Shown here: one piece after another, positions 18,697-28,568 of the stretch
Layout: each line of letters starts with the position of its first letter
Numbering within the stretch: the first letter of the stretch is position 1
NCBI RefSeq assembly: GCF_020102855.1
Contig: NZ_JADHZD010000008.1
Coordinates: forward strand, 124,001-188,000
Length of the DNA stretch: 64,000 nt
Origin: Nocardioides lacusdianchii
Lineage (GTDB): Bacteria; Actinomycetota; Actinomycetes; Propionibacteriales; Nocardioidaceae
Direction of reading: 5' to 3'
Notes under the pieces: model-generated
Seen by the model: only the letters and a program-made list of their open reading frames with translations
Told to the model about the DNA's origin: nothing
The model's database searches: none
Program-made: the position numbers and the translations under genes

Positions 18697-20826
18697 TCAC
18701 TTCGTCGCCTCCATCATCTGGCGGAGCTCCTTCTTCAAGTCGCTGATCTCGTCGCGCAGGCGTGCGGCCACCTCGAACTGCAGCTCGGCGGCCGCGGTCT
18801 TCATCTGGTCGGTCAGGCCCTGGATCAGCTCGGCGAGGTCGCTGCTGGGGATGCCGGCGGTGTCGGGGGCCTCCGCGTGGATCCGCGACAGGGCGGGCGT
18901 CGGCGACTTCCCGGCCTTCACTCCCCCGGCGCGACCCTTCTGGCCGACGTCGGCCCAGGTGCGGAGCAGCTCCTCGGTGTTCTCGTCCTCGCGGGCGAGC
19001 ATCTCGGTGATGTCGGCGATCTTCTTGCGCAGCGGCTGGGGGTCGATCCCGCGCTCGGTGTTGTAGGCGACCTGGATCGCGCGACGACGGTTGGTCTCGC
19101 CGATCGCGTTCTCCATCGAGGGCGTGATCTTGTCGGCGTACATGTGGACCTGGCCCGACACGTTGCGCGCTGCGCGACCGATGGTCTGGATGAGCGACTT
19201 GTCGGAGCGCAGGAAGCCCTCCTTGTCGGCGTCGAGGATCGCGACCAGCGACACCTCGGGGAGGTCGAGGCCCTCGCGGAGCAGGTTGATGCCGACCAGG
19301 ACGTCGTACTCGCCCATGCGCAGCTCGCGGAGCAGCTCGATGCGGCGCAGCGTGTCGACCTCGGAGTGGAGGTAGCGGGTGCGGATGCCGGCGTCGAGGA
19401 GGTAGTCGGTGAGGTCCTCGGACATCTTCTTGGTCAGCGTGGTGACCAGGACGCGCTCGTTCTTGTCGGCGCGGGTGCGGATCTCGTGGATCAGGTCGTC
19501 GATCTGGCCCTTGGTCGGCTTGACGACGACCTCGGGGTCGATCAGGCCGGTCGGGCGGATGATCTGCTGCACCGTGCCGTCGATGCCGCCCACCCGGTCG
19601 AGCTCGTAGTTGCCGGGGGTCGCGGAGAGGTAGATCGTCTGGCCGATCCGCTCGAGGAACTCCTCCCACCGCAGAGGCCGGTTGTCCATCGCGCTGGGCA
19701 GGCGGAAGCCGTGGTCGACGAGGTTGCGCTTGCGCGACATGTCGCCTTCGTACATCCCGCCGATCTGCGGCACCGCGACGTGGGACTCGTCGACGACGAG
19801 CACGAAGTCCTCGGGGAAGTAGTCGAGAAGGGTGTTGGGCGCGCTGCCGGGCTTGCGGCCGTCCATGTGCATCGAGTAGTTCTCGATGCCCGAGCACGAG
19901 CCGACCTGGCGCATCATCTCGACGTCGTAGGTGGTGCGCATCCGCAGCCGCTGGGCCTCGAGCAGCTTGCCCTGCTTCTCGAAGGTCGCGAGCTGGTCAG
20001 CGAGCTCGAGCTCGATGCCCGTGATCGCCTTCTCCATGCGCTCCGGGCCGGCGACGTAGTGGGTGGCGGGGAAGACGTGGAGCTCGGTGTCCTCGGAGAT
20101 CACCTCGCCGGTGATCGGGTGGAGCGTCATCAGCCGCTCGATCTCGTCGCCGAAGAACTCGACGCGGACCGCCAGCTCCTCGTAGACCGGGAAGATCTCG
20201 AGGGTGTCGCCGCGCACGCGGAAGGTGCCGCGGGTGAAGGACATGTCGTTGCGCGTGTACTGGATCTCCACCAGGCGGCGCAGCACCGAGTCGCGGTCGT
20301 GCTCCTCACCGACCTTGAGGCGCAGCATCCGGTCGACGTACTCCTGCGGGGTGCCGAGGCCGTAGATGCAGGACACCGTCGAGACCACGATGGTGTCGCG
20401 ACGGGTCAGCAGGCTGTTGGTCGCGCTGTGGCGCAGCCGCTCGACCTCCTCGTTGATGGAGGAGTCCTTCTCGATGTAGGTGTCGGTCTGGGGGACGTAG
20501 GCCTCGGGCTGGTAGTAGTCGTAGTAGGAGACGAAGTACTCGACTGCGTTCTCCGGGAAGAGCTGCCGCAGCTCGTTGGCGAACTGGGCGGCGAGGGTCT
20601 TGTTGGGCTGGAGCACCAGCACCGGGCGCTGGACCTGCTCGGCCACCCACGCCACCGTCGCGGTCTTGCCGGTGCCGGTCGCGCCGAGCAGCACGACGTC
20701 CTGCTCGCCGCCGTTGATCCGCTCGACGATCTCCTTGATCGCCGCCGGCTGGTCGCCGGAGGGCTCGTAGTCGGAGACCACCTTGAAGGGGGCCACCCGG
20801 CGCTGGAGATCGGTGACTGGACGCAT
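18697..20826 (-). CDS. uvrB: UvrB, excinuclease ABC subunit B
   Basis: A 709-residue helicase-like damage verifier of nucleotide excision repair; it receives the lesion from UvrA and recruits UvrC. The Walker A motif is [15 protein letters not shown]. The beta-hairpin region that clamps DNA follows ([20 protein letters not shown]), then the DESH box ([19 protein letters not shown]) and motif VI region QTIGRAARN. The C-terminal UVR motif for UvrC contact is around [20 protein letters not shown]. Length is full. ATG 20826 is 6 bases after TAGGCT, so the mRNA is probably leaderless. No SOS box is visible. Confidence 0.98.
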   Translation of the reverse strand: MRPVTDLQRRVAPFKVVSDYEPSGDQPAAIKEIVERINGGEQDVVLLGATGTGKTATVAWVAEQVQRPVLVLQPNKTLAAQFANELRQLFPENAVEYFVSYYDYYQPEAYVPQTDTYIEKDSSINEEVERLRHSATNSLLTRRDTIVVSTVSCIYGLGTPQEYVDRMLRLKVGEEHDRDSVLRRLVEIQYTRNDMSFTRGTFRVRGDTLEIFPVYEELAVRVEFFGDEIERLMTLHPITGEVISEDTELHVFPATHYVAGPERMEKAITGIELELADQLATFEKQGKLLEAQRLRMRTTYDVEMMRQVGSCSGIENYSMHMDGRKPGSAPNTLLDYFPEDFVLVVDESHVAVPQIGGMYEGDMSRKRNLVDHGFRLPSAMDNRPLRWEEFLERIGQTIYLSATPGNYELDRVGGIDGTVQQIIRPTGLIDPEVVVKPTKGQIDDLIHEIRTRADKNERVLVTTLTKKMSEDLTDYLLDAGIRTRYLHSEVDTLRRIELLRELRMGEYDVLVGINLLREGLDLPEVSLVAILDADKEGFLRSDKSLIQTIGRAARNVSGQVHMYADKITPSMENAIGETNRRRAIQVAYNTERGIDPQPLRKKIADITEMLAREDENTEELLRTWADVGQKGRAGGVKAGKSPTPALSRIHAEAPDTAGIPSSDLAELIQGLTDQMKTAAAELQFEVAARLRDEISDLKKELRQMMEATK

Positions 20827-20882
20827 GCGTCGAGCCTACGGGCCGCCACCGACAACGGACGCCGAGCACTACCCTCGCTGCC

Positions 20883-21680
20883 ATGCGGCCACCGGACCAC
20901 GTGCTCGACCTCTTCGTGGCCGACGGTGTCCTCGAGCCTCTCGCGGGTGGGCAGGGCACCAGCTGGCGGGCCGGGGACCTCGTGCTCTCCCCCGACCGTG
21001 ACGCGACCCAGCTCGGCTGGCTGGCGTTCGCCCAGGCGCGACTCGCGGTCCGGCTCGACCAGGAGTTCCCACGCTCGCTCCGACTGGCCCTGCCCGTCCC
21101 AGCCCGCGACGGGAGGATCGTCATCGACGGCTGGGCAGCCACCCGCTTCGAGCCCGGCACGATGCCGTGCCACGACCTCGCAACGCTGCGGGCCACCGCC
21201 CACCTCCTCCACGCGCGTCTGGCCGTCGCGGTGGCGGAGCGACCGGACGACCTCGACGCCCGCACCGACCAGTGGGCGGTCGCCGAGCGCCTGGCCCACG
21301 ACGGCGACGCGGCGCTCCGGGCAACCGGCCTGCGACCCGAGCCGGGACACCACGACCTCGTCGCTGCGCTGGTCGCCGGACTGGATGCCACCGACCTCGG
21401 CCGCGAGCAGCTCGTCCACGCGGACCTCGCCGGCAACCTGCTCCTCGACGCGTCGCTCACCCCGTTCGTCATCGACCTGTCCCCCGCGTGGCGCTCGCCG
21501 CTGTGGGCGGAAGCGGTCTGCGTCCTCGACGCCGTGCTCTGGTTCGGCGCCCCCGACGACGCGCTCGACGACTGGCGGGCCGGTGTCCGGCGGCAGGCGA
21601 TGCTGCGGGCAGCGCTCTTCCGGGTCTTCTCGGACCAGCCGTGCGACGTGGCGCGATACGCCGCTCTCGGGCTGGCCTGA
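20883..21680 (+). CDS. Phosphotransferase-like (APH-fold) protein
   Basis: A 265-residue protein with a degenerate kinase fold. [13 protein letters not shown] corresponds to the Brenner motif, with Ala in place of the Gly before the catalytic Asp, and [18 protein letters not shown] corresponds to the metal-binding segment. It resembles the actinobacterial TIGR02569-type proteins of unknown function. ATG 20883 is 7 bases after TACCCT. It is divergent from uvrB with only 56 bases between start codons. Whether it is catalytically active is uncertain. Confidence 0.7.
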   Translation: MRPPDHVLDLFVADGVLEPLAGGQGTSWRAGDLVLSPDRDATQLGWLAFAQARLAVRLDQEFPRSLRLALPVPARDGRIVIDGWAATRFEPGTMPCHDLATLRATAHLLHARLAVAVAERPDDLDARTDQWAVAERLAHDGDAALRATGLRPEPGHHDLVAALVAGLDATDLGREQLVHADLAGNLLLDASLTPFVIDLSPAWRSPLWAEAVCVLDAVLWFGAPDDALDDWRAGVRRQAMLRAALFRVFSDQPCDVARYAALGLA

Positions 21681-21696
21681 GCCCTAGGCTGGAGCC

Positions 21697-21915
21697 ATGG
21701 AGGACCCGAAGGACGAGGCGGCGGGCGCCACCCGGCGCCAGTGGACGATCTTCGTGTCCTGCGGGTGGGCCCTGCTCGGCGTGTGGTCGCTGTCAGCCGG
21801 CGACCGGTGGATCGGCGTGATGTGGCTTGCGCTCGCCGGGCTCAACGTCGCCGTACTGCTCTCCCCCCGGGCCGCGGCCCGGATGGATGCTCCGCTCTTC
21901 CCGAAGAAGCGCTGA
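21697..21915 (+). CDS. Small two-helix membrane protein
   Basis: A 72-residue protein with a polar N-terminus, two hydrophobic helices ([19 protein letters not shown] and [18 protein letters not shown]) and a short basic tail ending PKKR. ATG 21697 is 6 bases after TAGGCT, so despite its size it has the same leaderless promoter signature as neighbouring genes, which supports it being real. Function unknown. Confidence 0.7.
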   Translation: MEDPKDEAAGATRRQWTIFVSCGWALLGVWSLSAGDRWIGVMWLALAGLNVAVLLSPRAAARMDAPLFPKKR

Positions 21916-22024
21916 CCCAGCGGCTCAGCGCCATCGGTCGAGGGTGACCACCCGGACGCATGGCTTCACCGTGCCGACCGCGTCGTGCAGGTGCTGGAGT
22001 GGACTCCGTGGCTAGATTGTCCGC

Positions 22025-23269
22025 GTGACCGTCGCCCGCTTGTTGACCACCGCGCGGCGGACCCTGCTCGGCCTCCTCGGACTGCAGGTCGGGCTGGCCG
22101 TCGCGCTGTCGCTGGTCGACTCCTACCGCCGCCGCGGCAAGAAGCCGAAGCCGTTCCCCGTGACCGGCCCGGAGACGGTGCCGGTCGGCGACGGGCTCAT
22201 CACGACCTACACCTTCGGGCGCGACCTCTACGACGACATGCTCGCCGCGATCGACGGGGCGAAGAAGCAGATCCTCTTCGAGACCTACATCTGGAAGGGC
22301 GACGAGATCGGGTGGAAGTTCAAGACCGCCCTCACCGCCGCCGCTGACCGGGGCGTCGACGTCCACTGCATCTACGACGGCTTCGCCAACATGGTCGTCT
22401 CCCCCGCCTTCAAGCGGTTCTCCCCCTCGCTGAAGGTGCTGCGCTACCCCGTCTGGACCGCCGGCCTGCGCTTCTGGGACCTGCGCCACTACGGCCGCAA
22501 CCACCGCAAGATGCTGGTCGTCGACGAGGAGGTCGCCTTCCTCGGCGGCTACAACATCGGCTCGGCGTACGCCACCGAGTGGCGCGACACGCACGTGCGG
22601 ATCACCGGCCCGGGCGTGTGGGACCTCAAGCGTGCCTTCGCCGACTTCTGGAACCTCAACCGCCGGCACCGCCTGCGCCGCAGCGAGCGCCCGCTCCTGC
22701 TGGAGACGGCCTCGCACTGGGACCCGCAGATCCGCATCCACCGCAACAGCCCGCGGCAGTGGAACTTCCCGATCCGCAGCATGTACCTCGAGGCGATCAA
22801 CCGCGCCAGCCGCAACATCTGGCTGACCACCGCCTACTTCCTGCCCGACCAGGACTTCGTCGACGCGCTGACCGACGCGGCGCGCCGCGGGGTCGACGTA
22901 CGCATCCTGCTGCCGCTGAAGTCCAACCACATCGTGGCGGACTGGATCTCGCGCGGCTACTACGGCCAGCTCCTCGCGTCGGGTGCGCGCATCCTGCGCT
23001 TCAAGGACGCGATGGTGCACGCCAAGACCGCCACCATCGACGGCAGCTGGGCCACGGTCGGCACGGCCAACATCGACCGGCTCAGCCTGCAGGGCAACTA
23101 CGAGATCAACATCGAGGTCATCGACCCGGACTTCGCCGCGGTGATGGAGCGGGTCTTCCTCACCGACGAGGGCAACTGCCTCGAGCTCACGCTCCACGAG
23201 TGGGAGGCGCGCGACCTCAACAGGAAGTTCACCGAGAGCTTCCTGGCGCCGCTGCGCCCGCTGCTCTGA
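22025..23269 (+). CDS. Phospholipase D family, cardiolipin synthase-like protein
   Basis: A 414-residue membrane-associated enzyme with two HKD half-sites: NHRKMLVVDEEVAFLGGYN (about residues 160-178) and VHAKTATIDGSWATVGTAN (about residues 335-353). The N-terminal hydrophobic stretch (LLGLLGLQVGLAVALSLV) is a single membrane anchor. The family condenses phosphatidylglycerol or CDP-diacylglycerol to cardiolipin, or hydrolyses phospholipids; cardiolipin synthase is the usual annotation for this architecture. GTG 22025 is 6 bases after TAGATT. Confidence 0.88.
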   Translation: MTVARLLTTARRTLLGLLGLQVGLAVALSLVDSYRRRGKKPKPFPVTGPETVPVGDGLITTYTFGRDLYDDMLAAIDGAKKQILFETYIWKGDEIGWKFKTALTAAADRGVDVHCIYDGFANMVVSPAFKRFSPSLKVLRYPVWTAGLRFWDLRHYGRNHRKMLVVDEEVAFLGGYNIGSAYATEWRDTHVRITGPGVWDLKRAFADFWNLNRRHRLRRSERPLLLETASHWDPQIRIHRNSPRQWNFPIRSMYLEAINRASRNIWLTTAYFLPDQDFVDALTDAARRGVDVRILLPLKSNHIVADWISRGYYGQLLASGARILRFKDAMVHAKTATIDGSWATVGTANIDRLSLQGNYEINIEVIDPDFAAVMERVFLTDEGNCLELTLHEWEARDLNRKFTESFLAPLRPLL

Positions 23270-23334
23270 ACAGGTGTGTCCCTGTTGGCACCCCCGGATG
23301 CCGCAACCTTCCGGTCGTGGGCCGCTGGGCCGGC

Positions 23335-23949
23335 CTATGCGACTGGCGGCGGATCGACCCAGTTCTCGTAGGTCTCCAGCAGCGTGTCCCGACCTTCGCC
23401 GCCCTTGAGGTGACGACTCACGATGACGGCCGTTGACATCAGGGGGCTGTGCTCGTTCAGGGGCCCCGCGATGACGGGCTGGTTGTGGAACACGTCTCCG
23501 GATCGACCGCTTCCGACTTTCCACACCCATCCGTTGGTGTGGGCGAGCACGTTGCCGAGGTGTCGCGCCACGCCGTCGATGAGCCACAGAGTGTGCGGAG
23601 AGAAGTGTTCCAGCCCGTAGCCCGTCGAGGTGGTGAACCACGACGGCAGCGCGCTCAGGTCACCGAGGCCTTCCACCGGGGCCGCCGGCGACCAGCGCTC
23701 CGGAGGATTCGCAGGTTGATAGAGGTCCTGCCAAGAGAACAAGGGCGCGACCGCAACCCAGACGTTGCTGAGGGATGAGGGGGCGAAGTCGCTGACGAGA
23801 GCGGAGTCGGCGCCCTGGTCCTGGAGAGTCTCCGCCAACCGCGCTGCACCGGCCGGCATCTCTGCCAGGAACTGGTCCAGGTAGGACTGGGCCTCCCGTC
23901 GGCTCAGCGTGTGGAAGATGGGCACGATCGTCCTCCGGTCGATGGGCAT
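23335..23949 (-). CDS. Hypothetical protein of unknown family
   Basis: About 204 residues from ATG 23949 (MPIDRRTIVPIFHTLSRREA); the frame is open to 24069 with another start there, and the true start is uncertain. It is a soluble protein rich in Trp and Pro, with no signal peptide. Features include SSLSNVWVAVAPLFSWQDLY and HTLWLIDGVARHLGNVLAHT. Its GC is a little lower than its neighbours. It is not recognised. It lies between a PLD-family gene and a DNA glycosylase gene with no sign of coupling to either. Confidence 0.5.
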   Translation of the reverse strand: MPIDRRTIVPIFHTLSRREAQSYLDQFLAEMPAGAARLAETLQDQGADSALVSDFAPSSLSNVWVAVAPLFSWQDLYQPANPPERWSPAAPVEGLGDLSALPSWFTTSTGYGLEHFSPHTLWLIDGVARHLGNVLAHTNGWVWKVGSGRSGDVFHNQPVIAGPLNEHSPLMSTAVIVSRHLKGGEGRDTLLETYENWVDPPPVA

Positions 23950-24130
23950 GCGGAACGTGAACTCGACTTGTGCAGGTCGAGCATGGTCGATGAGTCTCCG
24001 ACGTGCTGCTGGTGCAGGTGGTCGCACATTGAGGTAGCCATCTGGGGCCACGAGGTCCGGGACGCCCACGCCAGGACGACTGTGCGGTCACCGTGGTGCG
24101 GCAAACGCACCAAGATGACCGCACTCCGCC

Positions 24131-25066
24131 TCACCTCGTCGGCAGGTGCGTCGGGACGCTCATCCGCGGCCCGCGGCGGGGTCGTTGCTGACCGCCGGCC
24201 ATCGCCATCGCAGCCGCCCGGCCGCGGTGGGGGCGGTAGGGCTCGAGGAGCTCGGCCATCTCGTCGTCGGTGATGTCGTGGCCCACGAGCGTCCAGCCGA
24301 TCCAGTTGGCGAGGTGGTAGTCACCGAAGCTCACCGCGTCGGGGTCGCCGAGAGCCCGCTGACGCACCTCCGCGCTGGTCCACACGCCGATGCCGCGCAC
24401 GGAGCGCAGCCGCTTGTCGGCCTCCTCGACCGACACCTCGGTGATCCGCTCCAGCGACGACGAGAGCCGGCACGCAGTGACGAGGGTGCGGGACTGGGCG
24501 GGCTGGACGCCGAGCCGCAGCCACTCCCACGACGGGATCGCGGCGATCGTCGCCGGCGTCGGCTGCACCATCAGCCGCAGGGCCGCGACGGGGCCCGGCG
24601 CGGGCTCGCCGTGGCGGCGTACGAGCTCGCGGAAGGAGCCGAAGGCCTGCTTGCCGGTCACCTTCTGCTCGAGGATCGACGGCACCAGCGACTCCATGAC
24701 CAGGCCGGTGCGGCCGATGCGCCAGTGCTGGTGGCTGCGCCAGCCGGCTGCGACCTCGGGGTGGTGGTGCGCCTCGAACCCGGTCGGGTCGTCGTCGGCG
24801 CCGAGCAGGCCCGGCATCGACTCGAGCGCCCAGTCGGCGCCCGGTCCCCACGCCCGGCCGAGGACGTCGCCCGTCGAGGGGCGCGGCAGGATCGCCAGCG
24901 TCGCCAGCCCGGTCGGCGTACGCATGGCGCGCCAGACCCGTCCCGAGTCCTCGTGGCGCTGGGTCGGGTCGCCCGCGCCGCGACGCTGCGGTCGCAGCAC
25001 CTGCGCAGGAGAGCACGGCCAGTCCGGCACCCAGGTGCGGGTGCGCTCGGGCTCGGCGGGGGGCAT
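24131..25066 (-). CDS. DNA-3-methyladenine glycosylase II family (HhH-GPD)
   Basis: A 311-residue base-excision repair glycosylase of the AlkA/HhH-GPD superfamily. The helix-hairpin-helix is VRGIGVWTSAEVRQRALGD, and the catalytic Asp follows in VSFGDYH. LVPSILEQKVTGKQAFGSF is the conserved first helix of the domain. It removes alkylated bases from DNA. The start at 25066 is preferred because TACCGT lies 7 bases upstream and it begins MPPAEPERTRTW. It is divergent from the tryptophan dioxygenase gene, 53 bases apart, with leaderless promoters facing away. Confidence 0.85.
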   Translation of the reverse strand: MPPAEPERTRTWVPDWPCSPAQVLRPQRRGAGDPTQRHEDSGRVWRAMRTPTGLATLAILPRPSTGDVLGRAWGPGADWALESMPGLLGADDDPTGFEAHHHPEVAAGWRSHQHWRIGRTGLVMESLVPSILEQKVTGKQAFGSFRELVRRHGEPAPGPVAALRLMVQPTPATIAAIPSWEWLRLGVQPAQSRTLVTACRLSSSLERITEVSVEEADKRLRSVRGIGVWTSAEVRQRALGDPDAVSFGDYHLANWIGWTLVGHDITDDEMAELLEPYRPHRGRAAAMAMAGGQQRPRRGPRMSVPTHLPTR

Positions 25067-25119
25067 GGCGTCGACGGTAGACGAGGCCACCGACCGCGAC
25101 GAAGGATAGGTTGCCGCCC

Positions 25120-25974
25120 ATGGGTGAATCACCGAACAGGCGCGACCTCGAGGACGGCATCGAGAAGGACTTCTCGCGCTCGATGTCCTACGGCGACTAC
25201 CTGCGGCTCGACGTCCTGCTCTCCGCCCAGCAGCCCCTGTCGGACCCCCAGCAGCACGACGAGCTGCTCTTCATCGTGCAGCACCAGACCAGCGAGCTGT
25301 GGCTCAAGCTGATGATCCACGAGTTGCGCTCGGCCCGCGCCTTGCTGCGCTCCGACGACCTGTCCCCCGCCCTCAAGCGGATGGCGCGGATCAAGCACAT
25401 CCAGCACACGCTCACCGACCAGTGGTCGGTGCTGGCGACGCTGACCCCGAGCGAGTACGCCGAGATCCGCCCGTTCCTCGCCACCAGCTCGGGCTTCCAG
25501 TCCGCGCAGTACCGCGAGGTCGAGTTCCTGCTCGGCAACAAGAACGCCGACATGGTCGACGTCTTCTCCCACGACGAGGGCGCGCGCGCCGCGCTCGACG
25601 AGCTGCTGCACGAGCCGTCGCTCTACGACGAGTTCCTCGCCCACCTGGCCAGGCAGGGGTACGCCGTCCCGCAGCGGCTGCTGGACCGTGACTGGACGCA
25701 GCCGCACACGACCGACCCCGACCTCGTCGAGGTCTTCGCCTCTGTCTACGCCGCGCCCGCCGAGCACTGGGGCGTCTACGAGACCTGCGAGGAGCTCGTC
25801 GACATCGAGGACGCCTTCCAGCAGTGGCGCTTCCGCCACCTCCAGGTCGTGCAGCGGGTGATCGGGCACAAGGTCGGCACCGGTGGGTCGTCGGGCGTGG
25901 ACTTCCTCCGCCGCGCGCTCTCGCTCACGTTCTTCCCCGAGCTGTACGAGGTCCGCACGCGCATCGGGCAGTGA
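25120..25974 (+). CDS. kynA: Tryptophan 2,3-dioxygenase
   Basis: A 284-residue haem enzyme that opens the indole ring of L-tryptophan to N-formylkynurenine, the first step of kynurenine breakdown. Signatures are the N-terminal SMSYGDYLRLDVLL, the substrate-binding HDELLFIVQHQTSELWLKL and the C-terminal RFRHLQVVQRVIGHKVGTGG, which holds the haem-ligating His and the TGGSSG loop. ATG 25120 is 7 bases after TAGGTT; an in-frame TTG 9 bases earlier is inside that promoter and is rejected. Later pathway genes (kynureninase, formamidase) are not in the window. Confidence 0.96.
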   Translation: MGESPNRRDLEDGIEKDFSRSMSYGDYLRLDVLLSAQQPLSDPQQHDELLFIVQHQTSELWLKLMIHELRSARALLRSDDLSPALKRMARIKHIQHTLTDQWSVLATLTPSEYAEIRPFLATSSGFQSAQYREVEFLLGNKNADMVDVFSHDEGARAALDELLHEPSLYDEFLAHLARQGYAVPQRLLDRDWTQPHTTDPDLVEVFASVYAAPAEHWGVYETCEELVDIEDAFQQWRFRHLQVVQRVIGHKVGTGGSSGVDFLRRALSLTFFPELYEVRTRIGQ

Positions 25975-26114
25975 GGCGCCGGCTGCGTCCGCCCACCCAA
26001 TTGGGGGCAATCAGGTCGCGGCCCTGCGCGTGCCGGGCGGTGTCGGCCTAGGCTGCACACGTCGCTCGCCTCGGGCGTCGTACGCACCGCCCGCCCTCGA
26101 GTGAGGACCACCCC

Positions 26115-28547
26115 GTGCCCGTCCGCAGCCTTCGGCAGGAGGAGGCCGTCGAGCGCGCGGCCCTCCTGTCGGTCACCTCCTACGACATCGCGATCGACCT
26201 CACCGGCCTGGTCGAGGGCCCTGACTTCCGCGCGGTCAGCACGATCCGCTTCACGGCCACCGCGGGCGCGTCGACGTTCGTCGACTGCTGCGCCGAGGTC
26301 GAGTCGGCCACGCTCAACGGCCAGCCGCTGCCCGAGCCGCAGGAGGGCCGGATCGGACTCGACGGGCTCGCCGAGGACAACGAGCTGGTCATCGCCACCG
26401 TCCAGCGCGACACCCAGCACGGTCGCGGTGTCCACCGCGCGGTCGACCCCGGCGACGACAACGTCTACCTGTGGACCTCGTTCGAGCCCGACGAGGCGCG
26501 CTACGTCTGGGCCTGCTTCGACCAGCCCGACCTCAAGGCGCCGCACGCCTTCACCGTCACCGCGCCGGCCGCGTGGACCGTCGTGAGCAACTCCGGCGAC
26601 CCGCTGGTCGAGGACGTCGACGGTGGCCGGCGATGGACGTTCGAGCCGACCCCGGCGCTGTCGACGTACAACCCGGTCGTGGTGGGCGGGCCGTTCGTCG
26701 AGGTGCGACAGGACGCCGGTGGCTACGACCTCGGCCTCTACGCCCGCCAGACGCTCGCCTCGGCGCTGGAGCGCGACGCCGAGCAGCTCTTCACCCTCAC
26801 CGCGCAGGGTCTGGAGTTCTTCGGTGACCGCTTCGGCATGCCCTTCCCCCAGCGGTCCTACGACCAGGTGTTCCTGCCCGAGTTCGGCGGGGCGATGGAG
26901 AACTACGGCTGCGTCACGTGGTCCGACAGCATCCTGCGCCGCCACGAGCCCACCACCGCCGAGTGGCAGGTGTTCGCCAACGTGCTGCTGCACGAGATGG
27001 CGCACATGTGGTTCGGCAACATCGTCACGATGCGCTGGTGGGACGACCTCTGGCTCAACGAGGCCTTCGCCGAGTTCGCCTGCATGTGGGCCGCCGAGCG
27101 CGCCACCACCTACGGCGACACCGCCGCCAACAACCTCGTCGGCGACAAGCTCAACGCCTACCTCGCCGACCAGGGCCCGGCCTCGCACCCGATCCGCCAG
27201 CCCGTGCCGACCGTCGCGGACGCGGAGTCGATCTTCGACTCCATCACCTATCCCAAGGGCGCGGCGGTGCTCAAGCAGCTCATGCACTTCGTCGGCGAGG
27301 ACACCTTCTGCGTCGGCATGAGTGCCTACTTCGCCGAGCACGCGTGGGGCAACACCACCCTCGACGACCTCGTCGGGGCGCTCGAGCGGGCCAGCGGCCG
27401 CGACCTCCAGCCGTGGCGTACGGCCTGGCTGGAGACCGCCGGTGTCGACCGGCTCGGCATCGAGCAGACCGACGACGGGCTCGTGCTCACCGCGCTCGGC
27501 GCGCACGGTACACCGCACCCGCAGGTGGTGGGCGTGGGCGCCTACCGCCGCTCCGGGGAGACGCTCGAGGAGGTCGGCTCGGTCCGCGTGGAGGTGGCGG
27601 TCGAGCGCACCCCGGTCGAGGGCCTGCCCGACGCCGACCTCTACCTCGTCAACCACGACGACACCACCTTCGCCACCACCCGACCCGACGCCGCCGGGCG
27701 CGAGGTGCTGGTCAGCCACCCCTCCGGCCTGCCCACGACCCTGGCCCGGGCCGTGGCGATGGCCACCGTGTGGGACATGCTCTGCAACGGCGCCGCCACG
27801 GCGGCCGAGGCGGTGGGCGCGCTCACCGACGTGCTCCGGGTCGAGACCGTCGAGACGGTGGCTGAGCCCTGCCTCGAGCTCGCCCTCTACGCCGCCCAGG
27901 GATGGGCACCGGAGTCCGAGCGCGCCGGCCTCGAGGCGCAGGTCGCCGCCACCGCGCGCCAGATGGTCGATGCCGGAGTGTCCCGGCAGGCGGCCCTGCG
28001 CGCGCTGGCGGGCACCGCGACCGGCGCGGACGACCTCGCCGCCGTGCGCGAGCTGGCCGGCGACGACCTCGACCTGCAGTGGTACGTCCTCGAGCGCCGG
28101 GCCGAGCTCGGCGAGGTGGACGCCGACGCCGTGCAGGCGCTGCAGGAGCGGGACCCCGACCCCGACGCGTGGGTCCGCGCCCTCGCCGTACGCGCCAGCT
28201 CGCCGTCGGCCGAGGCCAAGGAGGAGGCGTGGACCGCCGTGGTGGGGCGCACCGTGCCCATCCAGGCCGCGCGCACCGTGGCGGCCGCGTTCTGGCGCCC
28301 CGGCCAGGACGACGTGCTGGCGCCCTACGCCGCGCGTTACCTCGAGGCCGTCCCGACCCTGCACGAGGGCGGGATGATCCCGGGCCTCGCCCTGACCGCC
28401 AGCCTCTTCCCGGTGTACGCCGTCGACGAGGCGTGGGTCGCGCGGGCCCGCGAGGTGGCGGCCGCCGAGGCGGCGCCGGTCGTGGTCGGCTCGCTCACCG
28501 AGCGCTCCGAGCTGGTGCTGCGGATGCTGCGCGCCCGCGCGCTCTGA
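26115..28547 (+). CDS. pepN: Aminopeptidase N (M1 family)
   Basis: An 810-residue cytoplasmic zinc aminopeptidase. The exopeptidase motif is GGAMENYG and the zinc site HEMAHMWFGN followed by NEAFAEF, exactly the M1 HExxH-18-E pattern. A long helical C-terminal domain completes the normal length. It removes N-terminal residues from peptides. GTG 26115 begins the homology; TAGGCT at 26047-26052 is a -10 candidate giving a leader of about 55 bases, unlike the leaderless neighbours. It is convergent with the SDR gene. Confidence 0.96.
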   Translation: MPVRSLRQEEAVERAALLSVTSYDIAIDLTGLVEGPDFRAVSTIRFTATAGASTFVDCCAEVESATLNGQPLPEPQEGRIGLDGLAEDNELVIATVQRDTQHGRGVHRAVDPGDDNVYLWTSFEPDEARYVWACFDQPDLKAPHAFTVTAPAAWTVVSNSGDPLVEDVDGGRRWTFEPTPALSTYNPVVVGGPFVEVRQDAGGYDLGLYARQTLASALERDAEQLFTLTAQGLEFFGDRFGMPFPQRSYDQVFLPEFGGAMENYGCVTWSDSILRRHEPTTAEWQVFANVLLHEMAHMWFGNIVTMRWWDDLWLNEAFAEFACMWAAERATTYGDTAANNLVGDKLNAYLADQGPASHPIRQPVPTVADAESIFDSITYPKGAAVLKQLMHFVGEDTFCVGMSAYFAEHAWGNTTLDDLVGALERASGRDLQPWRTAWLETAGVDRLGIEQTDDGLVLTALGAHGTPHPQVVGVGAYRRSGETLEEVGSVRVEVAVERTPVEGLPDADLYLVNHDDTTFATTRPDAAGREVLVSHPSGLPTTLARAVAMATVWDMLCNGAATAAEAVGALTDVLRVETVETVAEPCLELALYAAQGWAPESERAGLEAQVAATARQMVDAGVSRQAALRALAGTATGADDLAAVRELAGDDLDLQWYVLERRAELGEVDADAVQALQERDPDPDAWVRALAVRASSPSAEAKEEAWTAVVGRTVPIQAARTVAAAFWRPGQDDVLAPYAARYLEAVPTLHEGGMIPGLALTASLFPVYAVDEAWVARAREVAAAEAAPVVVGSLTERSELVLRMLRARAL

Positions 28548-28552
28548 GGGCG

Positions 28553-28568
28553 GGGCTCAGCCGAGCCC
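28553..28568. terminator. Candidate bidirectional terminator hairpin
   Basis: GGGCTC-AGCC-GAGCCC is a perfect 6-bp stem with a 4-base loop between the convergent pepN and SDR genes, 6 bases after the pepN stop. No U-tract. Confidence 0.4.

Noticed and set aside
20827-20882. LexA box upstream of uvrB
   Set aside because: No GAAC-N4-GTTC-like sequence is present in the gap.
18682-21687. Very long forward open frame opposite uvrB
   Set aside because: It is the antisense shadow of uvrB; such frames are common in high-GC DNA, and its translation has Val/Gly/Asp/Leu shadow composition with no motif.
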